Assembly: GCF_003182135.1 (NCBI RefSeq)
Contig: NZ_QGTL01000001.1
Coordinates: forward strand, 806,001 to 870,000
DNA length: 64,000 bases
From: Nocardia neocaledoniensis
GTDB lineage: Bacteria; Actinomycetota; Actinomycetes; Mycobacteriales; Mycobacteriaceae
Direction: 5' to 3'
In this document: one piece after another, positions 27,790 to 36,391 of the stretch
Layout of the letters: each line of letters begins with the position of its first letter
How positions within the stretch are numbered: position 1 is the first letter of the stretch
The notes under the pieces: generated by a model
Told to the model about the DNA's origin: nothing
What the model saw: only the letters and a program-made list of their open reading frames with translations
Databases searched by the model: none
Made by a program: the position numbers and the translations under genes

Positions 27790-28629
27790 CTACCTAGCGA
27801 CCGGCAATGCAGCGTCGACGAAGACCCGCCCTACGCGGGACCTGAGCTCATCTCCAGTCAGTTGTCCGACCGCGGACAGATAGCCGACAACAGTTTCCTG
27901 CGCGATCTCGTGCAACTCCTCGTCCAAGGCTTGGTCATCCAGCGCCTCGAAGACGACGAACGGGGCCAGTCGCAGCAACCTTTTGAGGAAGTCGCGCAGG
28001 ACGTCCCGTTCCGTGATATCTGTCCCGGCGAAGTTCATCTGCTTCCAGGTACGCAGGATCGACTGAATAAGACGAGGGCTACCACCGAGGGCGGCACGCC
28101 GAGCGTAGATCTGGTCGAAGGCGGCTTCGCCGAGGACATGCAGGGCGCTGTATGGCTCGGGTGCGGCGGGGTCGTAGACGAGCTGAGCACGCCACCACAT
28201 CCGGCCCAGGACATGGCGGGTGAGGTCGGTGCCGAGGACGCGGTCGCCAGGCGGCTTGGGGTAGCGCCAATGAGCGACATCAGGCAGCACGACCAGTGCC
28301 AGAAATGCCCAGACATCGCCGGATGCCGCCTCGGCGGGCGAAATGCGCATCTCGCGGTGCAGTGCGACGGCGAGCGCCAAGTCGAAGGTGGTTTTCTGTC
28401 GGCCGTCCGGTGGGAGCGGGAACCCGGACTGTTTGGCCAGATCGACCACAATCTCGCGGAGCACCTGGAGCTTGCCCTGATCAATCCGGGTTCCGCCGGT
28501 CGCGACGAATACCGCGGAACTGTCGGCGAGAGACCACCGACTGTTCAGTTCGTTCGGTCCGAGTTCTTTGTACTCGCCCGCAAGAAGTTTGGCACGGTGC
28601 CGAAGCAGCCGCGGATACAACAGGCTCAT
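27790..28629 (-). CDS. DUF6339-like protein, last gene of the MutL/Z1 cluster
   Basis: 279 residues, no catalytic motif that I can name. The family resemblance is to DUF6339 proteins, which as I recall accompany Z1/PD-(D/E)XK clusters; this is from memory. It is mostly helical and starts MSLLYPRLLRHRAKLL; LNSRWSLADSSAVFVATGG follows, then DVWAFLALVVLPDVAHWRYP and a C-terminal helical half (LRDFLKRLLRLAPFVVFEALDD). Its ATG overlaps the stop of the preceding gene by 4 nt, so it belongs to the same operon and is probably a structural or targeting subunit. Confidence 0.75.
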   Translation of the reverse strand: MSLLYPRLLRHRAKLLAGEYKELGPNELNSRWSLADSSAVFVATGGTRIDQGKLQVLREIVVDLAKQSGFPLPPDGRQKTTFDLALAVALHREMRISPAEAASGDVWAFLALVVLPDVAHWRYPKPPGDRVLGTDLTRHVLGRMWWRAQLVYDPAAPEPYSALHVLGEAAFDQIYARRAALGGSPRLIQSILRTWKQMNFAGTDITERDVLRDFLKRLLRLAPFVVFEALDDQALDEELHEIAQETVVGYLSAVGQLTGDELRSRVGRVFVDAALPVAR

Positions 28630-29522
28630 ACGACCCCCTCGAAGATCTTCACCGCGGCCTGCAGTTGCGACGCGAACAGGTTGGGCGATTCTTGCGCCGC
28701 CAGGCGCACATCGGTGATGGAGCGACCGGGAAACAGGCGACCGAAAAGTTCCTGGAGGGTGGCGCCCAAGGTCTCTTCGAGGTAGTTGGCCTCGTCGTCG
28801 AACTCACTGATCCGCAGCGCGTGGTCGACCATGGTTCGTGCAACATCCGAATACAGCATCGACAATGCCATCTTGTCTTGCAGCCGCGGATTGCCCGCGC
28901 GTTGCAGCGCTTCCGCGATGAGGGTCTTCTTCTCATTGACCAGGAGCAGCAGCGAACCCATTGTCGCGACGTCGAGGTCTGTGCCGATCTCGAGATGCCA
29001 GGCCGCGTCGCCCGGATAGTTGGTGCGGTCGAAATCGACTATCGCGATGGGGAATTGGGGAGCGTCGCCCTGTAGACGGATATGGCTGCTGTCGTTCCAC
29101 AGCACCGAGCCGCCACGACGAGGCGCGACCGGCCTGTCGGCGCCCCGTCTGCGGCGGGCGAGCACAAGCGCGGTGTCGAGAAGAAGAACACCACCCAGAT
29201 CCGCGCCGACGAGGTCGGCACGCAACTCCACCTCTCCGTCGGCGGGCACGATCACGCGAGACAGGGTTCCGCGCAACTTGGACCCGGTCGATGTCCACAC
29301 CGCGGCCAACGCCAGCTCGGTGCCAGGAGCGAGCGTCGATTCCGCCAATGCTCGCTCGAGATCGACCTTGACGACCCGCCGTAGAGACAAGTTCGTCTGG
29401 TAGTCCCAGTGGGGAAGGTGGTCCGGCAAGGACATCTCGTTCACACCGACAGTCAACAACCAGTCGCCGGCCTGAACGACCGCAGCGGACGGCTTCTTGT
29501 AAGACAGAACACGATTGGGCAT
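28626..29522 (-). CDS. Unrecognised subunit of the MutL/Z1 cluster
   Basis: 298 residues with no domain that I can identify. The N-terminal two thirds look beta-rich, with Val/Leu-rich strands (TELALAAVWTSTG, GVLLLDTALVLARRR, FPIAIVDFDR); the last 100 residues are helical (GSLLLLVNEKKTLIAEAL; LEETLGATLQELFGRLFPGRS). The ATG at 29522 overlaps the stop of the GHKL ATPase gene by one base (TGATG), and its own stop overlaps the next start by 4 nt. Strict coupling on both sides argues for a stoichiometric subunit of one complex. Confidence 0.8.
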   Translation of the reverse strand: MPNRVLSYKKPSAAVVQAGDWLLTVGVNEMSLPDHLPHWDYQTNLSLRRVVKVDLERALAESTLAPGTELALAAVWTSTGSKLRGTLSRVIVPADGEVELRADLVGADLGGVLLLDTALVLARRRRGADRPVAPRRGGSVLWNDSSHIRLQGDAPQFPIAIVDFDRTNYPGDAAWHLEIGTDLDVATMGSLLLLVNEKKTLIAEALQRAGNPRLQDKMALSMLYSDVARTMVDHALRISEFDDEANYLEETLGATLQELFGRLFPGRSITDVRLAAQESPNLFASQLQAAVKIFEGVV

Positions 29523-31504
29523 CAGACAACCGCCTCGGTGAAGAGGACGATGTCGGTCATCGTATCCGCGGCAGGCTTCACGATCGCTTTCCACACGCTG
29601 CCATCCCCGCCTTCTATTACGTAGGTGGGGGTCTCATGCACCGCACCGGACGGATCTTCCCAGCCGACAAGCCCCGGCATGTCGGCTCCGGTGGGCGGCT
29701 CCATCTCGAGGGAGCCGTCACTGGTCAATGCAACAGCGACGTCAGCGCTCACCCGCTGCGGAACTGGTACGGGGAGTTTGAACCGCTGGATCACCACGCC
29801 GTGCCCCCATAGCTCGTCCGGCTCGGGATCGCCGACATATTCGATCTTCGGGCGACGCCGCCGTGCGGATGGCTGCCGCGAAGCCGACTCCGCTGAGTTG
29901 CCGGCATCGAAACCCGCGTGGGTACTCGGCCCCGACGAATCAGTGCCCCCGAACTCGGCCCCCGAGGCAGCCTCGAAATCATCGGAATCGACGGGATCGA
30001 CTCGTCTGCCGCTAGGACGCCGCTTCGGCACCTGCCGCTGCGGCGCGATGTCGCCGGGCCTCCCATAGGCGGTGGCCGAGCCGATCCCCCATGCCCCGCC
30101 GACCAACGGCGACAGACGATCGCTGGCGGCGCCAAGCGACACCTGCGCCACCTCGACACCGCTGCTCCCCCGAGGACCGATGACCTTGTCGATCTCTTCT
30201 TTCATCCGTGTGAACGTCATCTTCACGAACGAATACTCAGGGTGATCGAGGGACTGATAGTTCCAATTGTCGTGCGTCGGCGGTTCAGCCTTCGCATACG
30301 CTTCATCGAGTTCGTGATCCGCCCGGAAGACACCTGCGTACGCGGCGATTTCACTCGCAGGCTTCGGCCCCGGCCAATAGGTGACCACCAGCTCCGCCGG
30401 GCGCATGAGACACACGTGATGGACCATGCCGCTCTCGAAGCCTGCCATGTGTTCGGCATCGCTGGGTTCGAACCGAAGCGCGACAGTCTGATGCAGACCG
30501 AAGCGCCCCAGAAGCCGTTTCGGGCGCCGGCAAAAAAGCTCTTCGGCACCACTTCCGACCATCTTCCGGTACGCCTCTACGAACAAACTCAACGTCGGCA
30601 TCCGAGCGGGATCGGGAACGGGATAGTCGATGCCGTCACAGGTCACCGTGAACCGCATCGGCGCAACACCGTTGTTGTCTGGCAGCATCTTCGGCCAGAG
30701 CTGATAGGCGATGGTCTCCGCCAGGTACCGCGCGATATCGGCGGGTTCACTGCCGTCGAGGTTCGGATCGAGGATCGAGATCGTCGTTCCGGTTTCGGTG
30801 GCTCCGAACGGTCTGAGGCCCAGCTTGCGCGCCATCGCGTCGGCCTCGGCACCCACCAGTGGCTCGATGACATCGCCGGAGACGTCTCCCCACCAATGGC
30901 GACCCGTGTAGCGCCGTTCGCGATCGCCTTCCTTCGCGTCGTAGCTCTTCCACAGGGCCGCGGCCATCAGCCGAGTCTCGTATCGCCCCTCGTACTGACA
31001 GCGCGTGTGAACGAGGATCGTGCCCGATCCGGAGGCGAGATAGAGGATGCCTTTGCCGAACCCGTAAGTGCCTCCGCCCAAGGCCCGGTCACGAGGCTCA
31101 CCGATGTTGCGCAGGAAGGCCACGAAGTCGCGGCCCTGATCGGTGACCGCGTCAGCCCGTGTCGGCCCACCGAGCCCACGCGTTCCCCGGTCGGAGATCG
31201 ACAGCACACGGATCGTGGGCTGCTGCAGCGCATCACGGAGCGGGAGGCGCTGCTTCGATGGCGCGTTGCGCAACAGGTTGTCGCGCCAGGCGGGAGCGTC
31301 CGCCGCACTGACCGTCTGCAGGTCGATTCGATAGTCGACAGAGATGCCGTCGCCTCGGCGAGCGTCCCAGCTGTTCTGTGCGGACTCGCGGACCAGGATC
31401 GTCAGGTGGTCCAATTCGGGCTTGCCCAACTGGTTTCTGATGCCTTCTGCGGCGCTCGCACCTTCCGGCGGAAACGCCTGGGACAGCCATGCGGGTGCCG
31501 TCAT
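29522..31504 (-). CDS. MutL/Hsp90-type (GHKL) ATPase
   Basis: 660 residues with an N-terminal Bergerat-fold ATPase. Motif I is LVRESAQNSWDA (E40, N44, D47), motif II is SDRGTRGLGG (D105-x-G107, G110), and the ATP-lid glycine motif is GGGTYGFGKG (143-152). This arrangement is that of the MutL/MORC-like ATPases found in restriction-modification clusters. The middle part continues with a transducer-like domain; a linker of about 480-560 is polar and disordered (Ser/Asp/Arg rich), then a beta-rich C-terminal domain. Start overlaps the PD-(D/E)XK gene by 4 nt. It is inferred to act as a DNA clamp that licenses the nuclease and helicase partners. Confidence 0.9.
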   Translation of the reverse strand: MTAPAWLSQAFPPEGASAAEGIRNQLGKPELDHLTILVRESAQNSWDARRGDGISVDYRIDLQTVSAADAPAWRDNLLRNAPSKQRLPLRDALQQPTIRVLSISDRGTRGLGGPTRADAVTDQGRDFVAFLRNIGEPRDRALGGGTYGFGKGILYLASGSGTILVHTRCQYEGRYETRLMAAALWKSYDAKEGDRERRYTGRHWWGDVSGDVIEPLVGAEADAMARKLGLRPFGATETGTTISILDPNLDGSEPADIARYLAETIAYQLWPKMLPDNNGVAPMRFTVTCDGIDYPVPDPARMPTLSLFVEAYRKMVGSGAEELFCRRPKRLLGRFGLHQTVALRFEPSDAEHMAGFESGMVHHVCLMRPAELVVTYWPGPKPASEIAAYAGVFRADHELDEAYAKAEPPTHDNWNYQSLDHPEYSFVKMTFTRMKEEIDKVIGPRGSSGVEVAQVSLGAASDRLSPLVGGAWGIGSATAYGRPGDIAPQRQVPKRRPSGRRVDPVDSDDFEAASGAEFGGTDSSGPSTHAGFDAGNSAESASRQPSARRRRPKIEYVGDPEPDELWGHGVVIQRFKLPVPVPQRVSADVAVALTSDGSLEMEPPTGADMPGLVGWEDPSGAVHETPTYVIEGGDGSVWKAIVKPAADTMTDIVLFTEAVV

Positions 31505-32517
31505 CGGGTTTCCTCGAGCATCGTCTTGATGTGCCTCTCGACATCGTGGGTTTCCATCGGTGCGGGCGAATCTCCGGAGAGGTCGATCGTGTAGTCGACG
31601 TTGCGCACGTTGGTGGAGATCGCCGCGGCGGCCAGGTCAACCGTTGTCAGTCGCGGAAACGCGATATCGACGTTGTACCAACGCTGTTCGCTGATCGAGT
31701 ATCGCGTGTGCGCGTAGTGGTCATTGTCCGCTGCGCGGTACCCGGCGGCCGCCAGCCGGGCGAGAATCTCACTCTCGTCGTCCGACAGGTCGAGCACGCG
31801 CTTGATCAGTTCGAGGAAGCTGATACCGCCGTGAGCGTCGGCTTCCAGCCGGAGCCAGACAAGCCCCAACACACCGTCCAGCGGTGGTTCCAACTGTTCG
31901 AGCCCGTGAATACGCACGGATCGCCCATTCGCGTTCGTGGAGGTCTTCACCTCCAGCGCGCCCGCGGCTGTCGCGAAGTCGTGCTGGTAGCCGGAAGGCC
32001 CCTTCCACGATCGGATCGCGCCGCTGTCGTGTTCGAGCAGGAGTTCCAGAACGACCAGCTCGCCGAAAAGTCCGGCGAGTTGCTGGGCTCCCAGCGGTGG
32101 ACCAGGGTTGAGGAACAACGCCCGCCAACGATCCAGCACGCGATGCAGTACCTTCACCGGATTCTCAGGCGAGGTTTCGGTGGCGATGAGGATGTCAGCG
32201 CACAGGGTCGCGAAGATATCGTCCAGATCCCGCCGAAGGCACACGAGGTCGGCATAGTCCTGCAGCCGCCTGTCATGCTCCAACGCCCTTTTGGTGAGCC
32301 GCAACACCGGACCGTTCAAGCCCTTGCGGACGATTTGGTGCGCACCGATAGGCACGAGAAGATGTCGGTTCCCGTCCCTGTCCAGTCCCGCCGCCAGCGA
32401 TCCGTTCGCCGTCAGGACCGGCAACTCGGACACCGCGACGACAGCTGCTTCGACTTTCGGGCGCCGTTCGAGGCGACGCCACTGATCATCGAGAACACTC
32501 GTCAGATCGTTCATCAT
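31501..32517 (-). CDS. PD-(D/E)XK motif nuclease (DUF4420/PF14390 type)
   Basis: 338-residue predicted endonuclease. The restriction-endonuclease-fold core is visible: E153 in LFGELVVLELLL, D180 in GYQHDF, and the E-x-K pair E189/K191 in GALEVKTS. This spacing and the surrounding GPSGYQHDF and LEVKTST context match the PD-(D/E)XK family PF14390, a known partner of Z1 proteins. The ATG overlaps the Z1 stop by one base (TGATG); a second ATG is the next codon. It is the presumed DNA-cleaving subunit of the cluster. Confidence 0.88.
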   Translation of the reverse strand: MMNDLTSVLDDQWRRLERRPKVEAAVVAVSELPVLTANGSLAAGLDRDGNRHLLVPIGAHQIVRKGLNGPVLRLTKRALEHDRRLQDYADLVCLRRDLDDIFATLCADILIATETSPENPVKVLHRVLDRWRALFLNPGPPLGAQQLAGLFGELVVLELLLEHDSGAIRSWKGPSGYQHDFATAAGALEVKTSTNANGRSVRIHGLEQLEPPLDGVLGLVWLRLEADAHGGISFLELIKRVLDLSDDESEILARLAAAGYRAADNDHYAHTRYSISEQRWYNVDIAFPRLTTVDLAAAAISTNVRNVDYTIDLSGDSPAPMETHDVERHIKTMLEETR

Positions 32518-35075
32518 CAGAGGTCCTCGGAGTCGAGGGCGCTGAAGTCCTCCTCTTCGATCTCGACGCCGGACAGGTCAGCGGAGATGTAGTCGGATTC
32601 CCACGCGACAGTGCTGTCGTCGTTGGCGGGCGAGGGGAACACCAGACCGACGCCGATCACATGCTCCGGCGCGTTCAACGGCTCGCGCTTGTTCTTGGCC
32701 GGCTCCGGCTCGGAAACCTTGTCGATCGGATACAACACGAGAAGACCGACATCCGGCTGCTGCGCTTTACGCGCCTTGTTGATGTCGCCTTCCTGTGTGG
32801 CGGAGGTGATCCCGTCCAGATCCAGACCCGCATCCCGGCGACTCATCAGTGTCTTGATGTCCGCGTGGTCCACGCCGGAAGCAAACCGAGAACGAACGAT
32901 CCGACCCACGCTGACTCCTGGAGCGAAGTCGAACATATCCTGCTCCGCCGCAGCAGGTTTGCCGACCACAGCGATGTTCCATCGCCGCAACGTGCCTGCG
33001 TTGCGGATGCGCTTTTCGATGTATCCACTCATCAGCTTCGCGTCACACTCCTGCGACTTTTCGTGGAACTGATAGTCGCGCAGGAAGTCCAGAACGTACT
33101 CGCTCGGCACGTCGCGAAGCAGATAACGGCCGTCGGCACCATTTCCTTCCGCCTGACTGGCCCCCAGCGCGGACTTCACGAGGTTCTTCGCCGCTGCTTG
33201 GTTGCCGAGTAGCCAGTCCGCGTCCATACGGAAATAGCGGGTCTGCACCCGCTGGCCACCGTACGACGCCATCGCGGCTACCGCATCCTTCATCTTGGCA
33301 GCAGCGGTCACCCGCAGTGATGGGTGTGTTCGCAGTCGCACCGCGAAGGTCATCGGCGTCTTGCCCTCGGTCATATAGACGTCGATGTCCCGCCGCATCT
33401 CTGTCTCGACCGTCGCGAGGTGTCGGAACCAATCTTCCAGCTCTTCGGTCATCCAGATTCGTGGCAAGTCCGCGTACCCGGAACGGTAACCGAACCAGCG
33501 ACCCATCTGAAGAAGCGTGTCGTAGGTGGACACCGCACGAACGAAGTAGCTCACCGAGAGCCCCTCCAGCGTGAGGCCACGCGACAAGGTGTTGCCGCCC
33601 ACCGCAATAGCCACAATCGGACCGTTCTCGTAGTCGAGCCTGTCCGTACTCTCGGAGTTGTCCATGACGATGCGACAATCGCGCAGTACGCCAGAAAGTT
33701 CGGCCTCGAGTTCTTCGAATGCGACAGGCTTCTCTCCGAATTCGTCGGCAGGGACCCGCGAGGTCTCCTCCTTCCACAGTTCGCGCAGCTCGGCGCGAAG
33801 GGAAGAATCCGCGAGGTTGTTCCCGACCTTGGAACGCAACAGCAACAGTGGATCACGGAAGCTGTTGTGCACGGAAGTGCGCACGCTGGTATGAATCAGC
33901 ATGGTGGAGTGGGGATTTCCCGTTCCGCGGACTCTGCGGGCAGCTGTGGTCAGCCAGAAGTACAGCACTGCCCGACGGAGAGTGTCGGTGATCACCGGGT
34001 AGAACTCGTCGGCGTCTGCCCGGGACTTGGGCCTGACGAATTCCACGTCATCGTCGGGAACCGTACGGATCATGTCCCACCCGTCATCGACTTCTGTCGG
34101 GTCCTCTCCGTCGAGGGCGTAGCGGCCGAACAGGACCTCCGTGCCGAAATGTCCGTGCGGCTTGGGCAGGTTCACGATGAAGTGCTCAGGGTAGAGATCA
34201 TCGGCGGAAGGATCGATGAGCAGGTTCGCGAACGGCGAAGCCGTGTATCCCACGTAGGCCGACTTGGGCAGCGTGTTGAGGATTCCTCGAATCAGTGGGT
34301 TGATGGATTTCGTCGCCACAGTCGCCTGGTCGGCCTCGTCATCGATGATCAACGCGGGACAGTCGGCCAGGTACTCCGAGGCATCGCCGAGCCACTTGAC
34401 GAGCTTGCGCAACACCGAGGCGTTCTTCTTGACCACGCACAAGACATGGGTCTTGTTCGATTTGCCGAAGAAACTCGCGGGATTGGCGGTCGGCGAAAAG
34501 TCCCGATCGAGGTCCGTGATCTGCGTCCACAGCGTAGGGTTCGGCTGCACCAGCTGCTGAATGAGACGCGCCTGCGTCTGACGACGCAACCCGTTGTGGA
34601 TACCGGCCAGGACGATGAACAATTTGTAGCCACGGTCCGCGGCCTTCGCCATCACGGCCGTGAAGTTGGTGGTCTTGCCGGACTGCACGTAACCGACCAC
34701 GAGCCCGCGCGTGGAGAACTCGTTCTTGCGTGGATGCTGCAACAACGACACGATTCGTGTGGACGAGTCGTCCAGACTGTTGATGGCGGGATCTCTCGGC
34801 CAGCCCTGCTCGAGGAGATGCTCCTCGATCGCAGGCCACAGCTTGTCACCCGGATGCGGACCCGGGTACCAGGTTTCGTAGTTGTCGATCACCACGGAGT
34901 GCGGCTCTCGCATCTCCTTGATCCGAACCATGTCCTCGTCGTAGCGCTCCATGATCCGCTTGATGATGTCTTCCGAAGGAGCGAACAGCCGCAGCTGCTT
35001 GATCGCTTCGGCCGGGGAGTACTTGTCCAAGAGGGCCTTGTACAAGTCGTACTGCCCATCGATCACATCAGTCAT
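32517..35075 (-). CDS. Z1-domain superfamily II helicase-like ATPase
   Basis: 852 residues. Walker A is GYVQSGKT (128-135), Walker B is DDEAD (245-249), motif III-like GYTASPFAN follows (277-284), and the Z1 domain has its hallmark blocks GGNTLSRGLT (493-502) and QMGRWFGYR (523-531), the latter containing the arginine finger region. It is likely an ATP-dependent translocase or remodeller on DNA. A GGTGGGAG Shine-Dalgarno precedes the ATG. The 163-bp gap to the upstream methyltransferase is the only large one in the cluster and may contain a second promoter. Confidence 0.93.
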   Translation of the reverse strand: MTDVIDGQYDLYKALLDKYSPAEAIKQLRLFAPSEDIIKRIMERYDEDMVRIKEMREPHSVVIDNYETWYPGPHPGDKLWPAIEEHLLEQGWPRDPAINSLDDSSTRIVSLLQHPRKNEFSTRGLVVGYVQSGKTTNFTAVMAKAADRGYKLFIVLAGIHNGLRRQTQARLIQQLVQPNPTLWTQITDLDRDFSPTANPASFFGKSNKTHVLCVVKKNASVLRKLVKWLGDASEYLADCPALIIDDEADQATVATKSINPLIRGILNTLPKSAYVGYTASPFANLLIDPSADDLYPEHFIVNLPKPHGHFGTEVLFGRYALDGEDPTEVDDGWDMIRTVPDDDVEFVRPKSRADADEFYPVITDTLRRAVLYFWLTTAARRVRGTGNPHSTMLIHTSVRTSVHNSFRDPLLLLRSKVGNNLADSSLRAELRELWKEETSRVPADEFGEKPVAFEELEAELSGVLRDCRIVMDNSESTDRLDYENGPIVAIAVGGNTLSRGLTLEGLSVSYFVRAVSTYDTLLQMGRWFGYRSGYADLPRIWMTEELEDWFRHLATVETEMRRDIDVYMTEGKTPMTFAVRLRTHPSLRVTAAAKMKDAVAAMASYGGQRVQTRYFRMDADWLLGNQAAAKNLVKSALGASQAEGNGADGRYLLRDVPSEYVLDFLRDYQFHEKSQECDAKLMSGYIEKRIRNAGTLRRWNIAVVGKPAAAEQDMFDFAPGVSVGRIVRSRFASGVDHADIKTLMSRRDAGLDLDGITSATQEGDINKARKAQQPDVGLLVLYPIDKVSEPEPAKNKREPLNAPEHVIGVGLVFPSPANDDSTVAWESDYISADLSGVEIEEEDFSALDSEDL

Positions 35076-35136
35076 CGGACTCCCACCTGCGCATTTACCC
35101 TCAGTAGACGATGGGAGGTTTGAATCCCCCGTGTTA

Positions 35137-35194
35137 TGGGTAACAGTATCGGCTCGGTACGACCAGTTGGAAGCGAGTTCGAGAGTTGTTACCC
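35137..35194. promoter_or_regulatory. Inverted repeat and possible internal promoter before the Z1 gene
   Basis: GGGTAACA (35138-35145) and its complement TGTTACCC (35187-35194) flank 41 bp in the gap between methyltransferase and Z1 genes. On the minus strand TCCAAC-N17-TACTGT overlaps this region and could be a weak promoter. Separate control would let methylation precede nuclease expression; this is inference. Confidence 0.35.
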
Positions 35195-35238
35195 GGTCGA
35201 TGGGGGCTATCGGTGGGCAAAGGCGGTTCGCTACACCC

Positions 35239-36348
35239 TCAGTTGAACAGCAGGCCCATCCGCTGCAGATGATCGAGCGGAGCCGAGTCGCGGGTGTCCA
35301 GCCAGGGACGATCGACGACCTTCGCCGCTTCCTCGTGGCTCACCTGACTGCCCAGCGCCGCCGACAACACATGCAAGGCCAGAACCGGCGGGATGGCGTT
35401 CCCGATCTGCTGCGCGATGTCGTTCCCCGACCACGGGTAGTCGATCGGGAAGGTCTGGAGCCGACCGGCCTCGGCCAGACTGAACCGTGGACACGGAAAA
35501 CCTGTGCTGTCGACGATCTGGTTTCGCGAAATCTTGCCCGTGACGGTCGCCGAGGGTTCCCGGGACGTGCGGCGCCCCCGTACCTTCGGGTCCCCACCGG
35601 TGCCGTAGTTGGAGATGACCTGGAAATCGTAGCCACGATTCAAGGCAGAACCCATCGTCTCCCAGGGCAGTTGCTCCACCTCGCCCTGGGCGCGATCGAT
35701 GCCCTTTCGGTATGGCCGATGGGTGGGCTTCGGTAGTTCGGGTTCGCCGACGCGGCTCGCTACGAGAATGGCCCGCCTGCGCGTCTGCGGGACACCGAAC
35801 TGTTCGGTGCGCAAGACTTCAGCAGTAGCTTGATAGCCGATCCCCTTCAGGACATCTCCCATGCGTCGCCAAATCGGCAGCACGGCCGGAACCTGCTCCA
35901 GCACAATAACTTTGTAGGGGTCCCCGCGTCCGTACGCCTCCAAAGCCCACCGCAGGGGCTCCAGCACCAGACCGGTCCGCTCGTCCTCGAGCCTGGCGAG
36001 ATCATCGGACACGTCGTCGTTTGCACCCATGCGGTCGACGTAGCTCAGGACTTCGTCCAGTGCCTTGCGGCCCGCCCCGGAACCAGCGACCGTGAAGGTC
36101 TGGCAAGGCGGCCCGCCCGCGAGGATCCACGCCCCCGGCACGTCCTCAGGACCGAAGTCCCGGACATCGTGAGAGCGATCGTTCAGGCCGGCGGCGCCTC
36201 TCGTAGCACAGGCATTGCGGTCCCACTCGAATCCGTAGACGTCCAGGCCCAGCCACCGGGCGGCGACATCGAGACCGCCGGGTCCCGCGAACAGATCGAC
36301 CATGTCGGCTCGGCGTGGCAGCGTCGGCTCGCGATGGTCGGTGGGCAT
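35239..36348 (-). CDS. DNA (cytosine-5) methyltransferase, catalytically complete
   Basis: 369 residues. Motif I MVDLFAGPGGLD, motif IV GGPPCQTF with nucleophile C82, motif VI as EQV (151-153, in place of the usual ENV), motif VIII QTRRRAILVASR and motif X QIGNAIPP are all present, with a target-recognition region in between (about 215-290). It should methylate cytosine at C5 and protect host DNA from the cluster's nuclease. It follows the second methyltransferase gene by 43 bp on the same strand. Specificity cannot be predicted. Confidence 0.93.
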   Translation of the reverse strand: MPTDHREPTLPRRADMVDLFAGPGGLDVAARWLGLDVYGFEWDRNACATRGAAGLNDRSHDVRDFGPEDVPGAWILAGGPPCQTFTVAGSGAGRKALDEVLSYVDRMGANDDVSDDLARLEDERTGLVLEPLRWALEAYGRGDPYKVIVLEQVPAVLPIWRRMGDVLKGIGYQATAEVLRTEQFGVPQTRRRAILVASRVGEPELPKPTHRPYRKGIDRAQGEVEQLPWETMGSALNRGYDFQVISNYGTGGDPKVRGRRTSREPSATVTGKISRNQIVDSTGFPCPRFSLAEAGRLQTFPIDYPWSGNDIAQQIGNAIPPVLALHVLSAALGSQVSHEEAAKVVDRPWLDTRDSAPLDHLQRMGLLFN

Positions 36349-36391
36349 GACACGAGATCTTAGCCGCGCGGCAGGCCGGCGACACCGACAG

